Positions 42,400 to 53,123 of a stretch of 64,000 nt of DNA are shown one piece after another. The notes beneath the pieces were generated by a model. The model had not been told where the DNA came from and ran no database searches. It worked only from the letters and a program-made list of their open reading frames with translations. Source of the stretch: Psococerastis gibbosa (lineage: Eukaryota; Arthropoda; Insecta; Psocodea; Psocidae); NCBI GenBank assembly GCA_963971405.1, contig OZ020489.1:9486001-9550000 (forward strand). Direction: 5' to 3'. Every line of letters starts with the position of its first letter. Positions within the stretch are counted from its first letter, which is position 1. A program made the position numbers and the translations under genes.

Positions 42400-43033
42400 T
42401 GTGGTTTTCTGCGATAGCTCAGTACAATAAAATAAGTACCTAACTCACAACAGGGGCGTATCCTAATAAGCTAATAACTAAGAACTCCAAATTACGCTCC
42501 TGAAGGTTTAGGTACCTATGAAAATAGAGTGGACTGTATGAAAATAATTATGAATTGGTAAGAAAGGAAGAGAATAAGCCTACCGTACTCTGCTTACTCG
42601 GTGGTGAAGGTGTAGTACAGTAGGTAGACCTATTATAAAATGTAATGTATAGTGTGGTGCTGTAAAGTGTCTGGGTGTATGTGTTTTGAGTGAATAGGCT
42701 ACGCTACTTATCTACTACCGGAGTCCGTGGCTTGCAAAGTATCCGCAGGAATCTCGGCAGGGGCGAGCACAATAAACACTGTTTAATATAAAGAATAATA
42801 ACACAAACAAGAAAACACTACAACCACAACTATAATAAATTAATGTAAATAACAATAGCTATATAATTAAATAAATATACAACCTATTGGAGCCGATACA
42901 ATATTGAGACTGAATTCACTAACTGTAAAATGCGGGGATGAGTACTTGTGTACCTACCCGATTTAGGGTAAGGTACCTGCGACAACAACCCGCAACTATA
43001 TTTAGCTTGTGCAATGCGAGGCATTCACGGACA
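42400..43033 (-). repeat. 5' LTR of the BEL/Pao element
   Basis: 634 bp, partner of 37137-37770. It should carry the element promoter; no TATA box was assigned. Confidence 0.93.
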
Positions 43034-43233
43034 TAGCTGTTTAGTTGGATTTCTATTCAAAATACTTCAGTATGAAAGCTCATGCTGTTAAGAGGCTATT
43101 GGAGGAGAAAAGCCTTTTAAGTGTAAAAATCAAATGTCTAATGAAATATCAATCGTAGAGTTGTAAAAAATAACAGGACAAACTGAAGACATTTTTCAGA
43201 GCATTCTGACACATGATACGTACCACTTTCTAA

Positions 43234-43796
43234 GGCGGCTATTCCACCGACGTGGATTTTGAATGTGAATGTGTCAGGACGTGGTAGCAGACATCATTAA
43301 TAAGTCTCTGCCATATTTTAAGGAGACTATTATGTAGATACTTAACTTATCTATTATAAATTAAGTCATAATGAGGTTCTGTAGGGACAGTTTTGGTCAG
43401 TAGGTTCGCTGACGATAAACCGATATCTATAATATTCAAAATGGCCGCCGTTTGCATGTGAAAACTAAGCTCTTAGCATCTAATTAATTCTGTTAATATT
43501 TCTTATAATATTTTTACTATGCCTGGACCTTATTTCGCTGCATATAATTTAATATATATATTCTCTATGATTTATAGAAAAATATCACTTTAACATAATA
43601 CATAAATAAAATAATTTTGAAATATTATTGAGGCTTATGGAAAAATCAACGCTTCGATATCTTAGCAACTGGTGCTGCCATCTACAAAATGACGTCACAA
43701 ATGAACCTCATATGGTAGAGACTTATTAATGATGTCTGCTAGCACGTCATGACACATTCACATTCAAAATCCACGTCTTATTATGGAATAGCCGCC
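43234..43796. mobile_element. Harbinger-like MITE (TAA duplication), host of a nested insert
   Basis: The ends GGCGGCTATTCCACCGACGT and its reverse (TGGAATAGCCGCC) are flanked by TAA at 43231-43233 and 43797-43799. The inverted arms run about 85-90 bp with GGTAGCAGACATCATTAATA. A GAGGTTC-ended element occupies 43373-43709. Confidence 0.85.
43373..43709. mobile_element. GAGGTTC-ended repeat, copy 2 (nested)
   Basis: It aligns with 2962-3282 from GAGGTTCTGTAGGGACAG to CACAAATGAACCTC, including AAAATGGCCGCCGTTTGCAT. The flanking outer-MITE sequence continues on both sides, with at most a 2-bp (AT) duplication. Confidence 0.8.
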
Positions 43797-44460
43797 TAAG
43801 ACAGATTGGCCACAATTATTAAATTTGTACAAAAAAACTATTGGTGTGATAGTCACGAGAGAGGAGTTCAAGGTCTGTGGCCAATTGGTGGCAGTGAAAG
43901 CCACATGTCATATATCGACATGACAAATATTTTTGACAGCTCTACGATCAATATTTCCTCTGAAAATCAGAAAAAAACCGAAATTGCACAAAAAACGCGT
44001 AGTAGGGTACTCCTGATTTGTTCTCATAATTTTGGGCTCATTATTTTTTTGAAAGCGCAATATCCTAGTAATTGTAAGGGTCCTATAGCGAGTTTTTAAG
44101 AAACCCCACTGGACACGTTTAGTAAGTAAGTAAGAAACCCCACACTTAGCACTGTGGCGTATTATTGCTGCACAAGATTAAAACATAGTTCATATCCAGA
44201 TTAGATGTAAGACTACGCAAAGGGTTGCCAATTTCGTCACTGTTAATTTAGTTTCATTTTCGGTTCACAACAAATACTTTGGCTGTTTAAACTGACATGG
44301 CGTCAAAAAGAGCTAGGACTCTTGTAGTGGGGGACTTGGCTTCCAGCTTCATATTTTGATTAAGCATATCCACTTAAAGGGAGCGGTAGATCAGGAAAAA
44401 TATCGATACAAAGAGGTTGGTGCGCTCGACTCGGAAAAACTGACTTAAGCTGAACACTGA

Positions 44461-44693
44461 CATTATATCGTCACCCTAAAGTCATCAAAAATAAAATTTC
44501 AACATAATTGCGTTTAAAGATGTTTTTGCTCATAACAACCTCTTAATCGAAAATTTCCGCCTTATTTTTCACGTGAGATTTTTTTTCGGCACTTGCAAAG
44601 ATAGAACTTATGACAAGGTCATTAAATCTGATCATAACTCAATTCCCCCAAAAATGTTGGTTACGCCCTTCTGACTTTAGGGTGACGATATTG
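44461..44693. repeat. Inverted-repeat element, ATCGTCACCCTAAAGTCA ends
   Basis: ATATCGTCACCCTAAAGTCA at left is mirrored by TGACTTTAGGGTGACGATAT at right, a nearly perfect ~20-bp inverted end 230 bp apart. Confidence 0.65.
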
Positions 44694-46796
44694 GAGTGGC
44701 TCCACATCTGAGTGGAGCATGATAATGACCTCAACCACCCCGTCAAGTGGATTTGCTGAATCAAAAAATTCACAAGGTGGAGCCATTTTTTTCAGTAAGC
44801 CCCCCCCCCCCCCCCTGTTGGTGTGCAGACTACCTGAGATATGCCTATTTTTGCAGTATACTTAAACTTGGCAAAAAAATCCACTCTTTTTGGACATTTT
44901 GAAAGAAAATCTAACGCAAAAATTGAGCAGATTACGGGCCTCTTCCTGACAATAAAGGCTGCTTTACTACATTGCTTACTGGCTCCCAGTAAAAAACATT
45001 ATTTATCTTTTTGGATGTAGCCCAAATTGTCAAGATACGATGAGCGCGTTTTAAATACTTCATCCACGATGCCAACCGTTATTTTCCAAGTTACGACAAC
45101 CAATCATAACTTTGAATTGTTTTTGTCATCTAGCGGACGTTCTTCAAACGCACCCAAAAAGCCAAAAACTACTATTTGGTATAGAACAATTAATTGGTCA
45201 TAGAAGCTACCTTAAATGCCAAATTTCTTGTCATCAGTACCTAACTGTTGGTAGGTCTTTTTGAATCGCCCAGACTAGCTGGATGGCCATTCACAGCGCA
45301 TGCAGTAAAACGTCAAAAAGTAGTTTCCTACTCTAAGTGGACGATTTCCGCCATAAACCCAGTACCGTCAAGATAAAGCTATTTAGATTGCGGGAAAAAC
45401 AAGGTCAAGTACGCCGAACTACCTGCGCCTGCATTCTGCCGACAGCACTGCCAGTTGAATTGTTCATTTGTTTTTAATTTGCCACTATTTTATTGTTGAT
45501 ATACTCGTATATGTATGTTGATACTCTACAGTCTGGAAACGCTTCTTTTGCCATTTCCCCCTACTTTTCACCGTTATCCGTTGTACTAAGGTAGGTTTAA
45601 GTTTGTAAAGTTGCAACATAAAAAATGAAAATATTGGAAAATGAAAAACAAATGAACAATTCAAAGTTAGAGCTAGCTGACAGCAGAATCGCAGACGCAG
45701 CACTTCTGCACACTTGACCTGAGGATCTTTCTAGCTTAATTTTCACTATGTTTGGCTTATGGCGAGAAACCCCCAATAATCTCAGTCACGACTGCTGAAT
45801 CGTTGATTGAGCCGCAGATCCCCATAGGACTGGCCACCATTTTTATACTCACACTGACAGAAACCAACAGCTCCCTAGTTTTGATGACAGTGAATTTAAG
45901 CTTTGTGACACGATTATACGATACATAACGAATACAGTTATAAAACCACAGTAAATTGTAAGGTACCTAATTCATTAAATAAATAGGCACCATTATTTTT
46001 GCTTCAAGGTAAAGCGCTCCATATTGCTTGTAAACAAAGGAAGCTTGGGGTGCTACTTTGCGCCTCTAATATTACTGTAATTACGGGCAAATTTGTCTGC
46101 TACCATAACTCCAATCCCAATGCATTGGAAATCCAGTGGAAGTGATTGACGATATGTTTCTTTAGGAATTAGCCCCATAGTTTTCATTTTTATTACAATC
46201 AAACCTGAGGTAACTATTTATTGGCTGGCAATCGTGCTAAATCGTTCCTCGAAATATTTTAGTATAAACAAAGACGTGCGGTCGGTTTTTTAATTGGCGA
46301 AATTAATTTCTTGATCCACGGCTATAAACATCTAAGAATAGTCTCTTTTAAACACTTCATAAAAAATATAAACTTTCTCAAGACCCAGACAACTTGCCCC
46401 ACGGACTTACTCTTACTTCTATAAAATCGGTATAATGAACTTTATCGTGTTGTTTTAGAGTAATAATATTTATGGCAAGAAAATACAAAGCTTGAATTTT
46501 TAATGAAGTCCTCAAACGACTATTCCAATCGGTTTGCGGCTGTGGATCAGGATATTAACTAATTTTGTCGAAATAACTCGGTCAGAGTTTGTTTACATTG
46601 AATTTGGAAAGTTTTCCCTTAAAGTGCAAAGTTTCGGCACTGTATTCGTTACGTGTAATCAAAGCAGTGAAAGAAAAGAAAGAACATCAAGTGTATACGA
46701 AGTCAGTCTTGAAACTTGAAGACTAATAATATCAACTTATATAATTAATATATCACAATACATACTTTTATCCGTATATGCTATAGTATTTTATTT

Positions 46797-47012
46797 GTCT
46801 AGAGTTCAATATATGAGAGATGGGATATTCGCTCCCGTCAAGGACTTTTTTTTTTAATTTTTGGTGCCACCTGCCACGTCTTCTCCGGCCAATCAGAGCA
46901 CCAGTAAATCCAATACGTGCTCTAGTAAAAAAAGACGTGGCAGGTGACACCAAAAATAAATCAAAACATAGAGGGAGCGTACGACCCATCTTTCATATAC
47001 TGAACTCCACAT
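46797..47012. mobile_element. AGAGATGGGAC-family MITE, complete copy
   Basis: It starts TAGAGTTCAATATATGAGAG and ends with the diverged reverse complement CCATCTTTCATATACTGAAC. Inner arms carry TGCCACGTCTTCTCCGGCC and GACGTGGCAGGTGACACC. It is about 215 bp and defines the family seen at 5.4, 10.7, 15.4, 15.6, 17.0, 21.2, 34.8 and 51.6 kb. Confidence 0.75.
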
Positions 47013-47593
47013 TTCTATTAAAACAGTACAGTATTTAAAAATGGTAATCAAAGAGTTGAACAAGAAACACTCAATCCAACTGGTTCTTCTGAGTGTAGAA
47101 AAAATTCGGACCACTCCTATATTACATTAAGTGATTGTTGAAATAAAATACTTAGGATGGTGCCAAAATTGCTTGAAAAGTCTTTATCAATAATACTGTT
47201 CCAATGCATGGCAGGGCAGTCTAGTATTGTTACATTCTTGCCTATACATCGACTACTAATACTACTCGTATTATAATTAATAATAATAATGCAAGGCTAG
47301 ATATTAGTAGATACGAATTATCACTGTAGCATCTATGAACGGGGGGACGTGGTGACTTAGACGGCATTTTCCATGACTTTCTTTTTCTTACAATAAATAA
47401 TGCCTGTTGCCATCGCTTATATGTATGTACTGTGTATACTATATTTCATAGCCTACTTACATTTCATGTTAGGTGTATATACAGTAGGCATACTATAGGT
47501 GTACACTTGAGTGATGATTGATAAGGGAGTGAGTCAATAGATGCAGCATATCATAGAGCACATTCAAGTACCTACCAACCACAAAGGAGGCTT

Positions 47594-47626
47594 GGCCCAG
47601 TTGTTGGCCAAGCCAACAACTGGGCC
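47594..47626. repeat. Perfect 15-bp hairpin with 3-nt loop
   Basis: GGCCCAGTTGTTGGC, loop CAA, GCCAACAACTGGGCC. Every stem base pairs. No T tract follows. Confidence 0.85.
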
Positions 47627-47659
47627 TGGAGCACCCTTATTGGACTTCAGGTCAAATAG

Positions 47660-47830
47660 GGTTGCTTGCGGGCATTATGGATAGTTTAGATTATTTTAAA
47701 TATCTTAACTGTACCATAGATCTTGGGTTCAAATCCCGCCCAAGCCCAGATTTTTCCTGATTCTCTAATTTCGGTTAACGAGGAAGACGCCTCTTCAACC
47801 TAAGTCAATTTAATAAATTAATCTTTACTG
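47660..47830 (+). mobile_element. tRNA-derived SINE, family 2, copy 2
   Basis: The B box GGGTTCAAATCCCGCC is followed by CAAGCCCAG, TCTAATTTCGGTTA and CCTCTTCAACC, matching the minus-strand copy at 24690-24860. Confidence 0.7.
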
Positions 47831-47872
47831 TAGTTGCTTTTCAACCACAAAACGACCAATTCCTTTCTCCAG

Positions 47873-48083
47873 TCCCAGCGTCTACTTGCAGCGCAGCGCC
47901 CTGAACAAGTATTACAGACTTTTCAAGCGATCGAGGGACCTACCCGCAAAAGTACGGACCAGTCTATATTAAAAAAAAAAAAACAGTCCGACGAAATTCG
48001 GGATTTATTCCTATCTACACAGCATAATATTAAGGTTCTTTGGGCAAATGTTGAAGGATCATCTATCCATCTTAAGACACAAT
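47873..48083 (+). CDS. Possible exon of an unrecognised gene
   Basis: After a pyrimidine-rich acceptor (CCTTTCTCCAG|TCCCAG) the frame reads RLLAAQRPEQVLQTFQAIEG, then KKKKQSDEIRDLFLSTQHNI and KVLWANVEG. The composition looks like protein and not repeat. The 3' end is uncertain (a weak GTACAT donor follows 48083), and an A13 run lies inside. No family recognised. Confidence 0.3.
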
Positions 48084-48811
48084 GTACATAAAATTCGTTC
48101 ACGACCAATCATAAAAAAAATATAAATTTCGGGCGGTCCCTTGAGTATTCGTTACTATCAGACCCACTTTCAGAGCCGTGAGAAAAGGAAATCAGGTTCA
48201 TTGAGGTACACCTTGACAACGCAACTAAAGTAAATTATTGGACCAATTAAGGCATAGATCTCCAAATATTTTTTGAACAAATCAAGTCTGGGTATTTTGG
48301 ACTAAGTAAATCAATTCGTTTCACAACCGCAAAGATATGAAAACGGTTTTATGAAAAATTCGTAATCAATTTAAGCTTTCTAAAAAAACTCAAGACAATT
48401 TAACCGCCTGATTTACGACTATTCCATCAGTTTAATGCACTTTATCGTGTTTTTATAGAGCAATAATATTTCAGGTCCAAAAATGTTTGAATTTTTTTAT
48501 CTTTTTTTCATAGGGCCAGTTTTATATCATTTCAGTTGTGAAATAAACATGCTATAAAACCCAGGTCTGCTTTAGTTTATAAAATATTTGGAAATCAATT
48601 GGTCCATGTCGTCTTCTTAACTTTAAACAGAAATCTATGGTAAAGTAACTAAACACGGACACTAACCTACAGAGGCGACTGAAGAGGTAAATCGGATACA
48701 TTTCCTTAATTGTTTGTATGCGATTAACCTTTTTTATACTTATTAAAAAAAAAAAATACATTGTGCCGTTTGCTAATTTTCAAATTAGATTAATTCTTGA
48801 CAGACCGCCCG

Positions 48812-49470
48812 ACACAACTAAGCGTCGATTATCAGTACAATTATGGTTATCAGAAAATGGTCCATTATGCTGGGCGGACATGAGTTTACGTACAATTTTG
48901 CCTACAATATTAAAAAGTGAGTACAGTAAACACTTTTGACATGCATCCATACTTGAGGACAAAATCTTAATACCCCGTAATATTTAGGTCCGGGAAAAAG
49001 GTAGATTATACTGCGACAGTAGGTACTCCGTTATAGACAATAAGGGGAAAAATATACATAGCAGCCCATTATAAACATCTTGTACTAGTACAGGCTTTGA
49101 ACAAGTACCAAAAGACGTAATACTGGGCTGTGTCTACTCAATTCATATCTTCTATGACGGAGAGAGAAAAATAGACCTAGGAGCTCATTAGAAATGAGTT
49201 TCCGCGTCTTCTGGTACTTTTAAGCTACCAGAAGACATAGAATGGACTGCTATGTCTATTCAACTTTTATCTCCAATGACGGAGTACTGTCGCAGTGCAT
49301 TTGTGCCCTGGGCTTTAAGGCGGAGTCCACCGGATCCAAACCAGCAACTGTTTGCAAGTTCTGACAGGCTCTTTACATGCACAAGCAGTTCTAAACATTC
49401 TGGCCTCCAATGTGCATCATTTTTCAACATCAAAGAACATTAAAACATTTCTCTATGGTACAGATAGTGA
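48812..49470 (+). CDS. Two possible exons of an unrecognised gene
   Basis: Exon 48812-48917 (acceptor TTCTTGACAG, donor AAAA|GTGAGT) reads KRRLSVQLWLSENGPLCWAD, then MSLRTILPTILK. Exon ~49321-49470 (acceptor CTTTAAG, donor GATA|GTGAGT) reads VLTGSLHAQAVLNILASNVH. The phases of the two fit each other. Acceptors are weak and the link to the block at 47873 is unproven. No family recognised. Confidence 0.3.
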
Positions 49471-50308
49471 GTATAAAACACTTAAAAATGACACCACGCT
49501 ACAGTTTATTTACAGATTATTAGTCGTCAATCGATACTACAGTAAAACCTAGATGTGATGCATGAACTGAATATTGCGTCTGATATAGAGGGGTACAGTA
49601 TTTAAACACAAGAACGTTGGCAAAAAATGAGCAGTTTGAAATTAGATTTTGAAAACCAAACTGAATTCTTATCTTGCCAATAATTTCTTGCGAAGAAACA
49701 ATAAAGCAAAAAGCTAATCTTAAAAACTACGTCGTCAGGAACATAAGACGCCATAAGCTATGGCCGATGACAAATTCGGTACTTTTTTATTGCAATAAGC
49801 CAGTGCATTTAGCACAAATAACTTTCAGTACATACCCTGTTTTAAGTGCGGATACCTAAAAGAAACCAGTATTGTAAAAATGGCCACAACCCTAGAGCTG
49901 GTGAAGCCCTTGCATCAAGCCCCGAGAGTTCTTCCTACTCGTAATAATCGAGATTCACGTGTTAAAATTGTATCAATTAGAAACCCATTTATACAAAGTG
50001 ATTTTTCGCGCGACAAAAATGATATTCTTACTTTTTGTTTATTAACACAGAGAGAAGTGTCTTTTCAAGAGAATTTTATCAGCTTTTTAAAAAGGAAAAT
50101 TGCTTTGTTTACATGTAAAAGTTTGCATTATGTTCTTGTAGCTAAAAACATCGTTGAGTATAAATGAGCTGTGAACATGTGAACCAAATGTTTAACATTG
50201 GAAATAACGAAAATATTGTTAAAATTTATCTATTGTAAGTTGCACAAGCGTACAGGGCATTCAACATAGCTAAATCAATTTATACGTTTTCTCTGCTTTA
50301 CTCATAGG

Positions 50309-50945
50309 CGGCTATTCCATTTCTCAATTTTTCTTCAATTTTGATAATGTCATCAATGTTGCATTTATATTTTTACAACTCATTCTTCTATAATAATTGA
50401 TTATCATTGAAGAATGAGGTGTAAAAATATAAATGCAATGAATCCACTATAATCAGGAGGTCCACCCTGTTAGTCAACTTCCCTTTCCGCGAGGTGAAAG
50501 AGTCTGCCCTTAGGGTGCCTCAAGTTAACAAACAGACTCACTCCACCCGCCAGGCTGACAGGGTTGCTTAAAGCAGAAATGCTGAAAAGCAGGCGTTAGA
50601 AACAAACAATCAATAATAATTGACCATTTTTGTTTTCAATTTTTTCCAATTTTGTAAGTTTGCCCGCCGTCTTTCTTTTAATTTTATAATCTAAAAGAAA
50701 TTTTATGATTTAAAGTATGAAATAATTCGTTTGTTCTCAAGAAATTAGTTACAATTATTTATCATATACAGGCGACGCCATTGTTTTATTTTAGATTGTT
50801 ATTGTTTGATTTGTTTGTAAAGCGTGATTTTACTCTAGGATTATTGATCAATTTTAACATGTAAATTGGACAATGATATAGAGTAAAGAAAAAATTTCAT
50901 CAATTATTGAAGAAAAATTGACAAGTGTAATAGCCGGCATAGCCA
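50309..50945. mobile_element. Large palindromic MITE with nested repeat A
   Basis: GGCGGCTATTCCATTTCTCA with CAATTTTTCTTCAATTTTGA on the left is mirrored by ATTATTGAAGAAAAATTGAC and GTAATAGCCGGC on the right. A minus-strand copy of repeat family A (50436-50615) lies inside. A fragment of the same right arm is at 24655-24705. Confidence 0.6.
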
Positions 50946-51944
50946 TTGTCCCAGTATTGTAAATTATCGTATAACAACAATTAGGGGTACAGAATACCTA
51001 TTTAACTCTGTAGAAAGCCTCTACAGGCAAGAGAATTCGAGAAAGGAAGACATACATCCCAAAACCTATTAAAACTGTCTGATATCTGAAGGGGGTACCA
51101 GCTATCTTGTGGCAAGGAGGAAAACTCAATTAAAATGTGAAAGTATAAACAAAATGATAAAGTAGGAAAGATTCACAATAGAAAACATTGTTTTCCACAC
51201 ATATCGATTGGTTTTAACTAACCTGAAATCGCATCCAACAATAGTTATTCATATTTTACTTTGAGTTTCTCTCCTTAGCAGCCGTCCCCTTAATTCATTT
51301 AAATTACTCAAACAGATCAGCTGTGTCGTGACAGAATGTGAACGCATTGTCTTGCCTGTCTCACCTGGCAACTAGCAGGTAGGCGAGAGAGTAGAAAAGT
51401 ACAAAGTGCCAACTAAATTGACTGCCCCCCCCCCCCCCCCGAGTCTCCTGGATCCGCGCAGGGATGGCGGTGCCGTCCAGTGTTCCATAACGCTACTTTT
51501 CAAGTGATGGTGGGACCGGGCCTAAAACTGCTGCGTAACTTGTGGTAAAACATAGAGCTCTATATAGGACCGATGATGGGTCATTCGCTCCCGCCAACAA
51601 TTTTTGGGCCCACCTGCCACGTTTTCTCAATGGCTGGTCAGAAGGAGACGTGATCTTTGAGCCCAGAAATAAATAAATAAAATTTTTTTGGTGGGAAACT
51701 AATAAATACAAGGGACGTTTACACCCTGAAAAATATAACTTCACCTTCACACGTTCTCTTTCTATTTTTTATTTCTTTGAACATGTAGCACTTGCACCCT
51801 AACCCTTTAGTGGTTTATTGTGCACCATACCGAGTACCTACTTTTAGTATTGCTATTTGAATGGCTTTTTATGCAGGTAGGCTTTAAGTACCCACTGGAC
51901 ATTGCTCTACCAACAATCTCATTGATTTTTCGGATACTATTGGC

Positions 51945-52160
51945 AGGATATGTAGATTAGTGGTACGGACTCTGACTTTCACCGGAAAGGTTGTTGGTTC
52001 GAGTCCTACGCTTCCTACATTTTCTGCCCATGCTTCGGAGGGCATGTAAAGCAGACGGTCCCGGGCCTTCCTAATTGAGTGTAAGAGAGGGCTTTATAGC
52101 CCTAACTCCGCTAGGTTGGCTTAGTAATAGAACAAAAAGTCCTTATTTATTTATTATTGC
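51945..52160 (+). mobile_element. tRNA-derived SINE, family 1, fullest copy
   Basis: It has a tRNA-like head (ATGTAGATTAGTGGTACGGA, then B box GGTTCGAGTCC), a body CATGCTTCGGAGGGCATG, and the tail CTCCGCTAGGTTGGCTTAGT plus AATAGAACAAAAAGTCC. Partial copies: 17630-17790 (-), 34888-34925 (-), 55795-55895 (+), 61318-61410 (+). Confidence 0.75.
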
Positions 52161-52904
52161 CATATAATTTTCGTCGCTGACCAACTTTTAAACGTTCTCG
52201 ATATCAACCCACACCGGCTACAAGCGACAAAGGACAAGCTGAGACATGTTTGAATCAATTCTATACAACAGGCGTGAGGCGTGAGCGTGACTGAACCAAG
52301 TTCGGGTACCAGCCTGCCGAATACTACTGTTGTGCCTCTGCTCCTGAAGACCTATCTCCTTAGGACCTTGCGGGAATTCAACCATTTTTGGGATACAACT
52401 TTCTTTTATATGGTCCGAATGTCCTTCAAACAGCGTCAATAACCGGCTCTCATCAGACCAGCAACATCTTTCGTTCCGGCTGGTTACTGGCAACAATTAT
52501 TACGTGCACGGTTATTGAGACCACGCTGTATACATGGCAGTAGGGGTGGATATAGATCTAGTGACAAGTTGCTGCAAGTCGAGTTCAAACAAGTACTGTG
52601 TTTTCAAAAAAACTTGCCAATGTCTTTTCTTTCAGTACTAGCTATCTCTCGGGCGCAGGTGCTTATTGAACAAAGTGCATATATGATTATAATGATGATT
52701 AAGTAGTGTCAGGTGCTCTAGGCTCTAGGCTCTAATTGTAACACCCTGTAGCTGTCAATGAATCGAACCGCAGCACTCTTGCAGCACAGACCATAGAAAG
52801 CCATTCATTGAGAGCTACAGGGTATATACAATATACATTATGAGACAGAATGTGCCAACAAGTACACATTAATATTCGGTGCCCGCCGGTAGGTGGCTGG
52901 AGCA

Positions 52905-53070
52905 CCTGACAGCAGTGGAATCCGGGCTGATGAGTCGTGGTTGATCTGAATGCGTATTTCCAAACGTTCAGTCAACATTTTTAGTGATACTAATATCTAA
53001 GATTGTATCTCGGAGGCTCAGTAGCAGCCCGGATTCCACTTTTTCATCATCTGAATCCAGCCGTGAAAGT
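52905..53070. mobile_element. GAATCCGGGC-family MITE, copy 4 (rearranged)
   Basis: The arms GCAGTGGAATCCGGGCTGAT and AGCAGCCCGGATTCCACT are kept but the middle is shuffled (CCAAACGTTCAGTCAACAT). The tail CCAGCCGTGAAAG follows. Confidence 0.65.
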
Positions 53071-53123
53071 TTTTTCATTTATATGCGACAGAAGTTACAT
53101 TATTCAGGGTGTAGTTCGTACCT

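Larger units (their letters stand above)
37132..43038 (-). mobile_element. BEL/Pao LTR retrotransposon, apparently recent
   Basis: Two direct LTRs (37137-37770 and 42400-43033) bracket a 4.6-kb interior with one long minus-strand ORF. The 5-bp target duplication TAGCT lies at 37132-37136 and 43034-43038. Reading both LTRs base by base I find no difference and a constant offset of 5263. In element sense each LTR begins TGTCCGTG and ends AACCACA. Just inside the 5' LTR comes TTGGTCCTTCGAGCCGG, a likely primer-binding site because TGG matches a tRNA 3' CCA end; the tRNA is not assigned. The interior lacks an integrase. Confidence 0.93.
43800..47872. other. Spacer with MITEs, no supported gene
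   Basis: It holds an inverted-repeat element at 44461-44693, a poly-C tract near 44803, the AGAGATGGGAC MITE (46797-47012), a perfect hairpin (47594-47626) and a SINE (47660-47830). The rest is AT-rich with no recognisable genes. Confidence 0.5.
50946..53123. other. Spacer with SINE and MITE copies
   Basis: It contains a poly-C run near 51427, an AGAGATGGGAC-family copy (51550-51670), SINE family 1 (51945-52160), an inverted repeat (52739-52825, CACCCTGTAGCT arms) and a GAATCC MITE (52905-53070). No gene is supported on the evidence I have. Confidence 0.5.

Noticed and set aside
49880-50167. 95-aa + strand frame beginning MATTLELVKPLHQAPRV
   Set aside because: Starts with a reasonable ATG context, but no family, splice support or conservation cue is seen.
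52218-52496. Tc1/mariner-like transposase piece (CCWSDESRLLTLFEGHSD)
   Set aside because: WSDES resembles the Tc1 catalytic block, but the rest of the 92-aa frame does not follow the family. Too little to call.
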